Shown here: piece after piece, positions 1 through 6,661 of the stretch
Layout: each line of letters begins with the position of its first letter
Numbering within the stretch: the stretch's first letter is position 1
Source of the DNA: Methylovulum sp.
Lineage (GTDB): Bacteria; Pseudomonadota; Gammaproteobacteria; Methylococcales; Methylomonadaceae
Assembly: GCA_016919605.1 (NCBI GenBank)
Contig: JACXTQ010000124.1
Location: 1 to 7,843, forward strand
Direction: 5' to 3'
Length of the DNA: 7,843 nt
The notes under the pieces: generated by a model
The model's input: the letters and a program-made list of their open reading frames with translations, nothing else
The model's database searches: none
Told to the model about the DNA's origin: nothing
Made by a program: the position numbers and the translations under genes

Positions 1-310
1 CGATACCATGCTGCCTGGCAAACACATTGATCGCCGCGCCACCGTTAATGAAATTGGCGACCATTTGCGCAGTGACGCTGGCAGGATACAAACTGACCCC
101 CGCCGCGACCAAACCATGATCGCCCGCAAAGACAATAATGTGCGGGGCATTAAGTGTGGGTGTCAAAGTCTGTTGGATCAGGCCGATTTGCAAAGCCAAC
201 GCTTCCAATTGCCCTAACGCGCCTAGCGGCTTGGTTTTTTGGTCGATTTTTTGTCGTAAAGCGGTTGCCAAAGCCGCTGGTGGCGGCAAGATAGTAAAAT
301 TTAACGGCAC
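1..310 (-). CDS. cobT: Nicotinate-nucleotide-dimethylbenzimidazole phosphoribosyltransferase, N-terminal part
   Basis: CobT transfers phosphoribose from nicotinate mononucleotide to 5,6-dimethylbenzimidazole, giving alpha-ribazole phosphate for the cobalamin lower ligand in the cytoplasm. About 103 residues are visible before the left edge cuts the gene. Recognisable family blocks are KTKPLGALGQLE (residues 25-36), IIVFAGDHGLVAAGVS (58-73) and the run ending in NGGAAINVFARQHG (89-102). The catalytic Glu near the C terminus lies outside the window. The frame has a TGA shortly upstream. The only starts after it are a TTG and the GTG at 308-310; the GTG was chosen because it places the family N terminus correctly and has GGAA about 11 nt upstream. 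It overlaps the bluB stop by 10 bases, which implies translational coupling. No ATG is available in the visible part, so the exact start is less sure than the identity. Confidence 0.9.
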   Translation of the reverse strand, partial: MPLNFTILPPPAALATALRQKIDQKTKPLGALGQLEALALQIGLIQQTLTPTLNAPHIIVFAGDHGLVAAGVSLYPASVTAQMVANFINGGAAINVFARQHGI

Positions 311-996
311 GGTGGGGTATTCCAAAAATTTTCAAAAACAAGATCATCAATAGCTTGGCGTTCAGCCCAGCCTTCCTGCTGCAACAGCGGCTGGTCATAA
401 AACGTGCTGACATGCCCGATACATAACACAGCCACCGGATGGCTATCACTGGGCATAGCCAATAAGCTTTTAATGGCTTCAGGTGCAAACAGCGACACCC
501 AGCCCATGCCCAAGCCCTCGGCCCGCGCGGCCAGCCATAGATTTTGGATAGCACAGGACAACGAGGCCAAATCCATTTCCGGCAAAGTACGCCGCCCGAA
601 AATATGCTGTTCCCGTTGGTCGCATAACGCCGCGACCAACACCTCCGCGCATTCCAAAATCCCCTCCACTTTCAGCTTCATAAAGCTGTCTTCACGCTCA
701 TGCAAAGCTTTAGCGGTCAGCAAGCGTTCTTGCTCAACCAGGTGGTGAAGCTGTACCCGCAACGTTGGGCAACGGACGCGGATAAACCGCCACGGCTGCA
801 TAAAGCCCACGCTAGGTGCATGATGGGCAGCGGCCAGCAAGCGACCCAACAGTTCGGGGGCGATAGGGTCGGGTAAAAAATGCCGCATATCACGGCGTTC
901 ATAAATCACCCGATAAACAGCGGCAATATCGGCATCGGAATAACGGTTATGAATGGACAAAGGGCTTACCACGCGAACGTATAAAGGCCAACTCAA
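301..996 (-). CDS. bluB: 5,6-dimethylbenzimidazole synthase (BluB)
   Basis: BluB is a flavin-destroying nitroreductase-fold enzyme that converts reduced FMN and O2 into 5,6-dimethylbenzimidazole, the lower base of vitamin B12. The 231-residue product carries the family signature: RRDMRHFLPDP (residues 35-45), the AAHHAPSVGFMQPWRF block (56-71) and GLGMGWVSLF (161-170). Asp36 and Ser168 probably match Asp32 and Ser167, known to matter in Sinorhizobium BluB; this is by motif position, not alignment. The gene sits between a MxaJ-like gene and cobT, the next step in lower-ligand assembly. The chosen start is TTG at 994-996, which overlaps the upstream TGA as TTGA. It has no clear Shine-Dalgarno. 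A GTG at 970-972 or TTG at 958-960 would still keep the conserved domain, and no ATG precedes the first motif. Identity is firm; the start is not. Confidence 0.93.
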   Translation of the reverse strand: MSWPLYVRVVSPLSIHNRYSDADIAAVYRVIYERRDMRHFLPDPIAPELLGRLLAAAHHAPSVGFMQPWRFIRVRCPTLRVQLHHLVEQERLLTAKALHEREDSFMKLKVEGILECAEVLVAALCDQREQHIFGRRTLPEMDLASLSCAIQNLWLAARAEGLGMGWVSLFAPEAIKSLLAMPSDSHPVAVLCIGHVSTFYDQPLLQQEGWAERQAIDDLVFENFWNTPPCR

Positions 997-1853
997 TCAT
1001 CGTCAGTCTTTTGCTGTGTATCTTTAGGGATGTCCAACAAAGGGATATTATAGGCTTCCATAATCTGCCTAATCTGTGCAGACTTGGACTGGATCAGTTT
1101 ATCCAGCAGGGCTTTTCTGGCCTTATCGCCATTACGCACGCCCATCGCCATTGAAAATTCAAACTGGATGCCCTGTGCTGAGGTCATCGGAATCAGGGTG
1201 TAACTGTTTTTGGGGCTTTGCGACATGATATAACCTGCCAACGGCCCCCACAAAATCACCATATCAATTTTTTTGGCCTTCAAATCCTTGTCCAACTGCA
1301 TGGCGATATTGTTGTCGTCATCGCCCGACATCGACTGATACGGGATACCTTGGTCGAGCAAGCCGTTTTTTTGCATCCACGTTGTGCCAGGGCCACGGTC
1401 AAACATGGCAATCTGCAATTTTTCCTGACGTTGCAAAGGCATCAGCACCAATTGCTTGGTGTCGGTAATATCATCCCAACCTCGGCCTTTGGCTATTAAC
1501 AGCACATACGTCGAGCGGTAATAAGGTTGGGTGGTCAAGGTCATGTCCGAGCCGTCCGGCACATTCATCACCACATCACATTTAAACACCTTGCTATCGA
1601 CTTCTTTATCATTGACGGGTGCGGTCAAGGTATTGCGGATAAAGCCGATACGCTGCGGAAACCAAGTATATTCCAACGTTTGCCCCAACTCCTTGGCAAA
1701 CAACTCAGCAATCTTGTTCTCAAACCCATCTTGCTGCTTAGTCGAATACGGCGGATTCAGCGGGTCGGCACAAACTTTAAAAGTGTCGGCGGCATAGGCG
1801 GACAGGGTAAAGGCCGCCAGACACAGCCCGGCGAATAGTTTGGTTATGCTCAT
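993..1853 (-). CDS. MxaJ/XoxJ-like periplasmic solute-binding protein (quinoprotein dehydrogenase-associated family)
   Basis: This is an exported protein of the solute-binding fold that in methylotrophs accompanies PQQ methanol dehydrogenases (MxaJ, XoxJ). Its precise role there is unsettled; help in maturing the dehydrogenase has been proposed. Residues 1-21 form a signal peptide with a hydrophobic core and an AYA-AD cleavage site. Family marks are VCADPLNPPYS after the signal, GFENKIAELFAKELG, YTWFPQRIGFIRNTL (62-76), CDVVMNVPDGSDM, PYYRSTYV (110-117), FEFSMAMGVR (231-240) and a final YNIPLL. Cys28 and Cys92 could form a disulfide. About 15 residues separate RNTL from CDVV. The tail ends in three Asp. 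Two ATGs lie in tandem (1856 and 1853); AGAGG at 1860-1864 is 3 nt from the first and 6 nt from the second, so 1853 is preferred. It follows the lipoprotein by about 20 bp and runs into bluB. No dehydrogenase or cytochrome gene is in the window, so MxaJ and XoxJ cannot be told apart. Confidence 0.85.
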   Translation of the reverse strand: MSITKLFAGLCLAAFTLSAYAADTFKVCADPLNPPYSTKQQDGFENKIAELFAKELGQTLEYTWFPQRIGFIRNTLTAPVNDKEVDSKVFKCDVVMNVPDGSDMTLTTQPYYRSTYVLLIAKGRGWDDITDTKQLVLMPLQRQEKLQIAMFDRGPGTTWMQKNGLLDQGIPYQSMSGDDDNNIAMQLDKDLKAKKIDMVILWGPLAGYIMSQSPKNSYTLIPMTSAQGIQFEFSMAMGVRNGDKARKALLDKLIQSKSAQIRQIMEAYNIPLLDIPKDTQQKTDDD

Positions 1854-1864
1854 CATAAGCCTCT
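1851..1864 (-). promoter_or_regulatory. Ribosome binding site deciding the MxaJ-like start
   Basis: On the minus strand AGAGG (1860-1864) is followed by CTT and then two consecutive ATG codons. Spacing is 3 nt to the first ATG and 6 nt to the second. The second (1851-1853) is the better-spaced start. Only one residue is at stake. Confidence 0.5.
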
Positions 1865-1875
1865 AGGAGCGGATG

Positions 1876-2154
1876 TTAATTATCAATTTCTTCAATAAAC
1901 GTGTTTTCTACCGGCACTTGCACATAATGCTTATGCTCATCCCAAAAATAGTAATAGCCCTTCTCGCTGGTGGTGACTTTGCCGTTTTTGACGACCCAGC
2001 TTTTTTCCGTCGGGCCGTTGGCATAAGTGACCCGATAATTGCCATCCAACAATTCCACCACTTTCCTTGATAATTGGTTTTGCTGGTCTTGGGTACAGCC
2101 CGCCAGAGTGAATATAAAAAATAAGTAACAGGTTATGGGGGATATTTTTATCAT
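1876..2154 (-). CDS. Small predicted lipoprotein of unknown function
   Basis: The 92-residue product has a type II signal peptide: Lys3, a hydrophobic stretch at residues 7-17 and a lipobox LAGC with Cys20 as the lipidated residue. The mature part would be about 73 residues, polar and rich in aromatic residues in its second half (WVVKNGKVTT, KGYYYFWDEHKHYVQVP), and looks like a small beta-rich domain. I do not recognise the family. It is the first gene of the minus-strand run, about 20 bp upstream of the MxaJ-like gene, so it is probably co-transcribed with that gene, bluB and cobT. Both it and the MxaJ-like protein are exported, which suggests, without proving, a joint envelope role. No Shine-Dalgarno is visible before the ATG. 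The start is nevertheless fixed by the signal peptide, since no other start in frame would keep it whole. Confidence 0.75.
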   Translation of the reverse strand: MIKISPITCYLFFIFTLAGCTQDQQNQLSRKVVELLDGNYRVTYANGPTEKSWVVKNGKVTTSEKGYYYFWDEHKHYVQVPVENTFIEEIDN

Positions 2155-2168
2155 ACAGATATTTTTAT
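2141..2168. repeat. 11-bp direct repeat straddling the lipoprotein start codon
   Basis: GATATTTTTAT occurs at 2141-2151 and again at 2158-2168, separated by 6 bp that include the lipoprotein start codon (2152-2154). The repeat period is 17 bp. On the minus strand each copy reads ATAAAAATATC. Being AT-rich it may be chance, but the position over the translation start would suit an operator or an RNA-level control site. Confidence 0.6.
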
Positions 2169-2176
2169 AGGCTTGA

Positions 2177-2203
2177 TACGGGTCTATTCTACACGCAACC
2201 GTA
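2177..2203. repeat. Short inverted repeat in the divergent intergenic region
   Basis: TACGG at 2177-2181 faces CCGTA at 2199-2203, with 17 bp between the arms and 22 bp between arm centres, about two helical turns. One mismatch outward, a further G/C pair can form. The arms are short, so a regulator site is only a possibility. Confidence 0.3.
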
Positions 2204-2245
2204 GCATTCTGGAGAGATGGAGTAAAAATATAGAGTTAGGAAAGG

Positions 2246-2254
2246 TATTATAAT
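2246..2254. promoter_or_regulatory. Symmetric -10-like element between the lipoprotein gene and xseA
   Basis: ATTATAAT (2247-2254) is a perfect palindrome. It gives a consensus TATAAT on the plus strand (2249-2254) aimed at xseA, about 60 bp before its ATG, and another on the minus strand (2247-2252) aimed at the lipoprotein gene, about 90 bp before its ATG. Neither strand has a convincing -35 hexamer at 16-18 bp, so both promoters would be -10-dominated. Both flanking genes point away from it, as expected for a shared divergent promoter. No transcription data support this. Confidence 0.4.
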
Positions 2255-2313
2255 CCGTTACAATCAGATAAAAATAAGTGCTCATCCAACCCCTGAAAGT
2301 CCTCCACTAATCT

Positions 2314-3660
2314 ATGCCCTACCCCACCGAAACCAACACCACCCTAACCGTATCCCAACTTAACCGTGCCGCCGGGCAATTGCTCAGTGAGCATTTTTGG
2401 TCGGTGTGGGTGGCAGGGGAAATTTCTAACTTGAGCGCACCGTCTTCCGGGCATTTATATTTTTCCTTAAAAGATGCCCAAGCGCAGGTGCGTTGTGCGA
2501 TGTTTAAGAACGCCCAGCGTGGGATGAAAGTAAAGCCGGAAAATGGCAAGCAAGTGCGGGTAAAAGCGCAAGTCAGTTTGTATGAACCGCGAGGCGATTA
2601 TCAGTTAATTGTCGAAAGCCTTGAAGCCGCTGGCGAAGGGCAATTGCAACAGGCGTTTGCCGCGCTTAAGCGCAAACTGGCGGATGAGGGTTTGTTTGAT
2701 GCCCACCACAAACAAACCTTACCCGCCCTGCCTGATGTGATCGGCGTTATCACCTCACCTAGCGGCGCGGCGGTCAGGGACATTCTGACGGTGCTGAAAC
2801 GGCGGTTTCCGGCAGTGGCGGTTATTGTCTATCCGGTCGCGGTGCAGGGCGACCATGCCTCGTATGAAATCGCTCAAGCGATAGCTACTGCTAATACCGA
2901 TAGGCGGTGCGATGTGCTGATAGTGGGGCGTGGAGGTGGCTCTTTGGAGGATTTATGGGCCTTTAATGAAGAAAGGGTGGCACGCGCCATTTTCGCCAGC
3001 TGCCTGCCGGTGATTTCCGCCGTCGGCCATGAGACTGATTTCACTATTGCCGATTTTGTCGCCGATGTCCGTGCGCCCACGCCTTCCGCCGCCGCCGAAC
3101 AGGCCACGCCGGACGGACAATTATGGCTGAGGCATTTTGTCAATACCGAACAACGCTTAGAACAATTGATACGCCGCAAAATCGGCCAACAGCAACAAAG
3201 CTTGGCTTGGTTACAGCAACGCTTGCAGCAACAACATCCAGGGCAAAAACTCGCTAACCATGCGCAACGCTTGGATGAGTTGGAGATGCGTTTAAACCAA
3301 GCCATACAGGCAAAACTGCGCCATCATCGGCACTGGCTGGAAGCAAAGACCGCACGTTTATGGCAATATCATCCGGCCACCACCCTCAGCCAACTGGGGC
3401 AACGGCACAGGTATTTGCAGCAACGCTTGGACAAAGCCATGCGCCATAAACTGGAACAGCTTAATCGGCGATTGGCGGCCAACAGCCAGACGTTACATGC
3501 GGTCAGCCCGTTAGCGACATTAAATAGAGGTTACGCACTGGCAAGCAACCCTGTGTCCGGCGATATTATCCGCACCAGCCAACAAGTTAAGGTCGGCGAC
3601 CCGTTGACGGTGCGTTTTGGCCACGGTGCGGTGTACAGTGAAGTGCTGTCCGTTGAGTAA
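2314..3660 (+). CDS. xseA: Exodeoxyribonuclease VII large subunit
   Basis: XseA is the catalytic subunit of exonuclease VII, which with several XseB small subunits degrades single-stranded DNA from both ends in the cytoplasm. The 448-residue length is close to the E. coli protein. In order it has an N-terminal OB-fold domain (about 10-105, with WVAGEISNL and the AMF and YEPRGDYQLIVE blocks), the catalytic domain (about 130-265) and a long Gln-rich coiled-coil region (about 270-395). It ends with the conserved VSPLATLNRGYALA segment and a short C-terminal domain. The four active-site residues known from E. coli (Asp155, Arg205, His238, Asp241) appear here one position later: Asp156, Arg206 in VGRGGGSLEDLW, and His239 and Asp242 in SAVGHETDFTIADF. 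The ATG at 2314 gives the normal N terminus but has no clear Shine-Dalgarno. xseB is not adjacent. The gene converges with trkH, 9 bp between stops. Confidence 0.97.
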   Translation: MPYPTETNTTLTVSQLNRAAGQLLSEHFWSVWVAGEISNLSAPSSGHLYFSLKDAQAQVRCAMFKNAQRGMKVKPENGKQVRVKAQVSLYEPRGDYQLIVESLEAAGEGQLQQAFAALKRKLADEGLFDAHHKQTLPALPDVIGVITSPSGAAVRDILTVLKRRFPAVAVIVYPVAVQGDHASYEIAQAIATANTDRRCDVLIVGRGGGSLEDLWAFNEERVARAIFASCLPVISAVGHETDFTIADFVADVRAPTPSAAAEQATPDGQLWLRHFVNTEQRLEQLIRRKIGQQQQSLAWLQQRLQQQHPGQKLANHAQRLDELEMRLNQAIQAKLRHHRHWLEAKTARLWQYHPATTLSQLGQRHRYLQQRLDKAMRHKLEQLNRRLAANSQTLHAVSPLATLNRGYALASNPVSGDIIRTSQQVKVGDPLTVRFGHGAVYSEVLSVE

Positions 3661-3669
3661 GCTGGGAGG

Positions 3670-5127
3670 TTATTTGCGCCAAAACTCCGGCACAAACAAG
3701 ATGACGATAGAGAATATCTGTACCCGCCCCAATAACATGGCAAAGGTGCATACGCCTGTTTGGAAATCACTTAAACTAGCGTAATTGCTTGCAGGACCAA
3801 CTTGACCAAGACCGGGGCCGGCGTTATTAAAACAAGAAATGATGGCACTGAGAGCACTGATAAAGTCCATGCCGCTGAACAACAAGGTGAACACCAGTAT
3901 GACGATGCTAATGAAATATAAAAAGATAAAGCCCATGACGGAGGTGACGATGTTATGGTTAATGACATTATCACCAATCCGCAATGAGCGCACCGCTGCC
4001 GGATGAATAAATTTAAACAACTCCATCCGCGCCTGTTTCATTAAAATAATAGTTCTAATCATGCGGATGCCGCCACCTGTAGATCCCGAAGAAGCCGATA
4101 GGCAACTTAAAAACAACATCCACATCGGCACAAAAATGGGCCATTGGTTAAAATCTTGGGAGGCAAAACCACAGTCGGTGGCAATCGTCACCAGATTAAA
4201 GCTGGCATGGCGTAAGGCGGTCGGAAAATCGGCATAAGTTCCAGAACGCCACAGCACCCAGGCAGTTAATAGGCAACTGCTGAGGACTAGCACCAAAAAT
4301 GCCTTGGCCTCCATATCGTAAAGATAGGGTTTAAAGGATTTTTTTCTGATAGCAATAAAATGGGAGGCGAAATTAATGGCGGCAATCAACTGGAACACCG
4401 TCAGGACAATTTCAATGGGCAAAGAGTTAAAATAGCCGATACTACTGTCATGGGTCGAAAAGCCGCCTAGGCTCATGGCGGCAAAAGCGTGGCAAATGGC
4501 ATCAAACCAATTCATGCCCGCCAATTTTAAGGCAATGATGCAAACTAAGGAAATCCCCGCATAGACCATCCATAAAGCCTTGGCTGTCTGGGCAATACGC
4601 GGCGGCAGATCCGATTCTTTAACCGACCCTGGCGTTTCAGCGATATACAACTGCATCCCACCTATGCCTAAAATAGGCAAAATGGCAACGGCGAAAATAA
4701 TAATCCCCATGCCTGCAATCCAGTTCAGCTCGTGCCGCCAGAGATTAATAGACATGGGCAAATTATCAATGCCACTCATAATGGTCGCGCCGGTAGTGGT
4801 CAACCCTGACACCACCTCAAAGTAGGCATCGACAAAACCCAATTGTGGCATATAGAACAGCAGTGGCAAAGTGCAAAAAACCGGAATTAACGACCAAGTC
4901 ATTGACACCAGCAAAAACCCCGCTTGCCGCGACACTTTTTTGGGTTGCTTAAAGGTCGGAAAAAACATCACCATACCCGCCGCTAAAGTAATTGGCGTTG
5001 CTATCAGAAAAGCATCTATAGCGCCATCATCCGCAAAAAATGCAGTCATTAAGCAAGTCAGCATCAGACCACTAAATCCCATAGTCACTAAGCCGAAGAT
5101 ATGGATAATAGTAAAGATGACATTCAT
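3670..5127 (-). CDS. trkH: Trk system potassium uptake protein, membrane subunit
   Basis: TrkH is the inner-membrane, K+-translocating subunit of the Trk system, gated by the cytoplasmic TrkA ring. The 485 residues match the usual length. The chain shows four pore-loop repeats with their selectivity-filter segments: SGLTTTGATIMSG (107-119), SLGGFSTHD (219-227), TIATDCGFASQD (314-325) and CFNNAGPGLG (432-441), set among roughly ten hydrophobic segments. SASSGSTGGGIR (345-355) is the conserved stretch before the third-to-fourth repeat linker. The C terminus MLLGRVQIF...EFWRK is the family end, with Gln where E. coli TrkH, as I recall it, has Glu. It lies 90 bp downstream of trkA on the same strand and is probably co-transcribed. 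The ATG at 5127 gives the expected N terminus but no strong Shine-Dalgarno is seen. No terminator is visible in the 9 bp before the convergent xseA stop. Confidence 0.96.
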   Translation of the reverse strand: MNVIFTIIHIFGLVTMGFSGLMLTCLMTAFFADDGAIDAFLIATPITLAAGMVMFFPTFKQPKKVSRQAGFLLVSMTWSLIPVFCTLPLLFYMPQLGFVDAYFEVVSGLTTTGATIMSGIDNLPMSINLWRHELNWIAGMGIIIFAVAILPILGIGGMQLYIAETPGSVKESDLPPRIAQTAKALWMVYAGISLVCIIALKLAGMNWFDAICHAFAAMSLGGFSTHDSSIGYFNSLPIEIVLTVFQLIAAINFASHFIAIRKKSFKPYLYDMEAKAFLVLVLSSCLLTAWVLWRSGTYADFPTALRHASFNLVTIATDCGFASQDFNQWPIFVPMWMLFLSCLSASSGSTGGGIRMIRTIILMKQARMELFKFIHPAAVRSLRIGDNVINHNIVTSVMGFIFLYFISIVILVFTLLFSGMDFISALSAIISCFNNAGPGLGQVGPASNYASLSDFQTGVCTFAMLLGRVQIFSIVILFVPEFWRK

Positions 5128-5217
5128 GGCAATAGTATTATGAAAGTGCGCTTGATAGCGAATAGGTAGGCTTGTTGAAAGTAGGCCCTAACTTTGGCGG
5201 CCTTCAAATTGTGTGGA

Positions 5218-6579
5218 TTAAATCGGTTGAAAAACTTTTTCGATACTGGACACCAGCTTCTTATCAATCGCGAACATCACCACATGGTCATTTTCTTCAA
5301 ATACCGTATCGTGATGCACGGAAATGACCTGTTGTTTACGGATCAACGCACCCATAACAATGCCTTCAGGTAGATTGATACTGTTGACAGGTCGTCCGAC
5401 CACCGAATTAACGCCGTTATTGTGGTGGGCAATCGCTTCAATGGCTTCGGCAGTACCCCCGCATAAGGAGCTGACTTGCGCAACATCGCCACGGCGAACG
5501 TGTTTGAGGATACTGCCCAGTGTTTCCTGATTGGGCAACACGGCGACATCTATTCCAGTGCCGGGCAATAATTTGCTATAAGAAATATGGTTGAGCAAAC
5601 AAATAGTTTTACGCGCCCCCAAACTTTTTGCCAATGATGCAGAGATGATATTGACCCCGTCATTATTAGTGATGGCGCAAAACAAATCGGTGGATTCGAT
5701 GGATTCTTCAATCAGCAAGGCCTCATCGGCGCAATCGCCCAGCAAAACGGTGGTGTTGCTGAGTTCATTGGCGATTTTTTTGGCACGGCGGCTGTCTTTT
5801 TCAATGATTTTTATTTGATGGTCTTTTTCCAACGCCAAAGCCAAACGTTTGCCGATATGCCCGCCCCCCGCAATGATAATGCGTTTTAGCGGCGGCTCCA
5901 GCTTGTTCAGTTCTTTTAGAACCCTGCGGACTTCTTTGCGCGGGGCGACAAAAAACACCTCGTCATCGGTTTCTATCATCGCTTCGCCGTTGATGACCAA
6001 GGGTTTCCCTTGTCTGAAAATGGCGGCGATACGGATTTTACCATTTGAGAACCGCTCTTTTAAGGCATTGATTTTTTTACCTGTCAAAAAGCCGCTCGCC
6101 ACTACCTTAACGGAAAATAGCCGCACCAAGCCACCGGCAAAATCGGAAATATGTAATACACCCGGAAATTCAATCAAATTGCGTATGGATTCCATAACAA
6201 TCTGTTCGGGACTGATGACAAAGTCAACCGGAATACCGGTAGGGCTAAACAAATGGGGGTGGGTAAGGTAATCGATGGCCCGGACACGGGCGATAGTTTT
6301 GGGGCGGTTGTACAGCGTGTTGATAATAAGGCAGGCCAGCATATTGGTTTCGTCACGGTCAGTGACCGCGATGACAATATCGGCGGTATCGACCCCTGCT
6401 TGCTCAAGGACGCTAGGATGGGCGGCGTTACCGGTGACGGTGGCAATATCCACCCGTTCTTTTAAGGCTTCGAGCAATTCCGGTTTAAAGTCAATGACCA
6501 CAATGTCATTCTCTTCGCTCGCCAACGCCTCGGCGACCGATGAACCCATAACACCTGCACCTAAAATCAGTATTTTCAA
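5218..6579 (-). CDS. trkA: Trk system potassium uptake protein, nucleotide-binding regulatory subunit
   Basis: TrkA is the peripheral cytoplasmic subunit that binds NAD(H) and adenine nucleotides and gates TrkH. The protein is 453 residues from the chosen start, close to E. coli TrkA. It has two tandem RCK units. The first Rossmann domain begins with GAGVMG (residues 7-12) and Asp30 ends strand 2 (VVIDFKP). It is followed by a TrkA_C domain at about 128-215. The second begins with GGGHIG (238-243) with Glu260 in KIIEKD, followed by a second TrkA_C domain at about 365-453. The open frame extends 14 codons further to an ATG at 6621. The TTG at 6577-6579 is preferred because it has AAGGA 8 nt upstream and gives the family N terminus MKILILGAG; the extra 14 residues look unlike any TrkA. 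trkH follows on the same strand after 90 bp, and a strong promoter lies upstream. Confidence 0.95.
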   Translation of the reverse strand: MKILILGAGVMGSSVAEALASEENDIVVIDFKPELLEALKERVDIATVTGNAAHPSVLEQAGVDTADIVIAVTDRDETNMLACLIINTLYNRPKTIARVRAIDYLTHPHLFSPTGIPVDFVISPEQIVMESIRNLIEFPGVLHISDFAGGLVRLFSVKVVASGFLTGKKINALKERFSNGKIRIAAIFRQGKPLVINGEAMIETDDEVFFVAPRKEVRRVLKELNKLEPPLKRIIIAGGGHIGKRLALALEKDHQIKIIEKDSRRAKKIANELSNTTVLLGDCADEALLIEESIESTDLFCAITNNDGVNIISASLAKSLGARKTICLLNHISYSKLLPGTGIDVAVLPNQETLGSILKHVRRGDVAQVSSLCGGTAEAIEAIAHHNNGVNSVVGRPVNSINLPEGIVMGALIRKQQVISVHHDTVFEENDHVVMFAIDKKLVSSIEKVFQPI

Positions 6580-6593
6580 TGTGGTTATCCTTT
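6577..6593 (-). promoter_or_regulatory. Shine-Dalgarno supporting a TTG start for trkA
   Basis: On the minus strand AAAGGA precedes TTG by 8 nt (TAACCACA). This is the best ribosome binding site in the window and decides in favour of the TTG at 6577-6579 over the ATG at 6619-6621. Confidence 0.8.
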
Positions 6594-6661
6594 CTGTAGG
6601 CCATTGCCAATCCGCAAACAATACCTTCGGATTTTGAGAATGCCGTCACAAAAATTCAATA

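Noticed and set aside
150..748. Other-frame open frames over bluB and the cobT start
   Set aside because: Their products have no family signature, while the BluB and CobT frames explain the whole stretch.
2164..2169. TATAAA as a -10 for the lipoprotein gene
   Set aside because: It lies only about 9 bp from the ATG and lacks a -35 at the right distance, so transcription would start almost at the start codon.
2155..2313. A cobalamin riboswitch ahead of the operon carrying bluB-cobT
   Set aside because: The 159-bp gap has no B12-box-like GCCACTG sequence and is short for the full aptamer, so no riboswitch can be supported.
2874..3305. 143-codon Cys- and Arg-rich open frame antisense to xseA
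   Set aside because: It lies wholly inside xseA, whose frame has unmistakable family motifs. The Cys-rich composition is a by-product of reading Gln/Leu-rich coiled-coil codons backwards.
3205..3440. Repeated CAGCAACGCTTG-like segments within xseA
   Set aside because: They encode recurring Gln-Gln-Arg-Leu heptads of the coiled coil, so the protein structure explains them and no mobile or regulatory repeat is needed.
3650..3680. A bidirectional terminator between convergent xseA and trkH
   Set aside because: The stops are 9 bp apart and no stem-loop with flanking T-runs is seen there.
5128..5217. Possible hairpin or attenuator in the trkA-trkH gap
   Set aside because: AAAGTAGG and CCTAACTTT are complementary with one bulge but leave almost no loop, and no T-run follows. 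The two genes remain a plausible single transcript.
5849..6637. Plus-strand open frames of 120-140 codons opposite trkA
   Set aside because: They are antisense shadows of the TrkA frame with no recognisable motif and no ribosome binding site.
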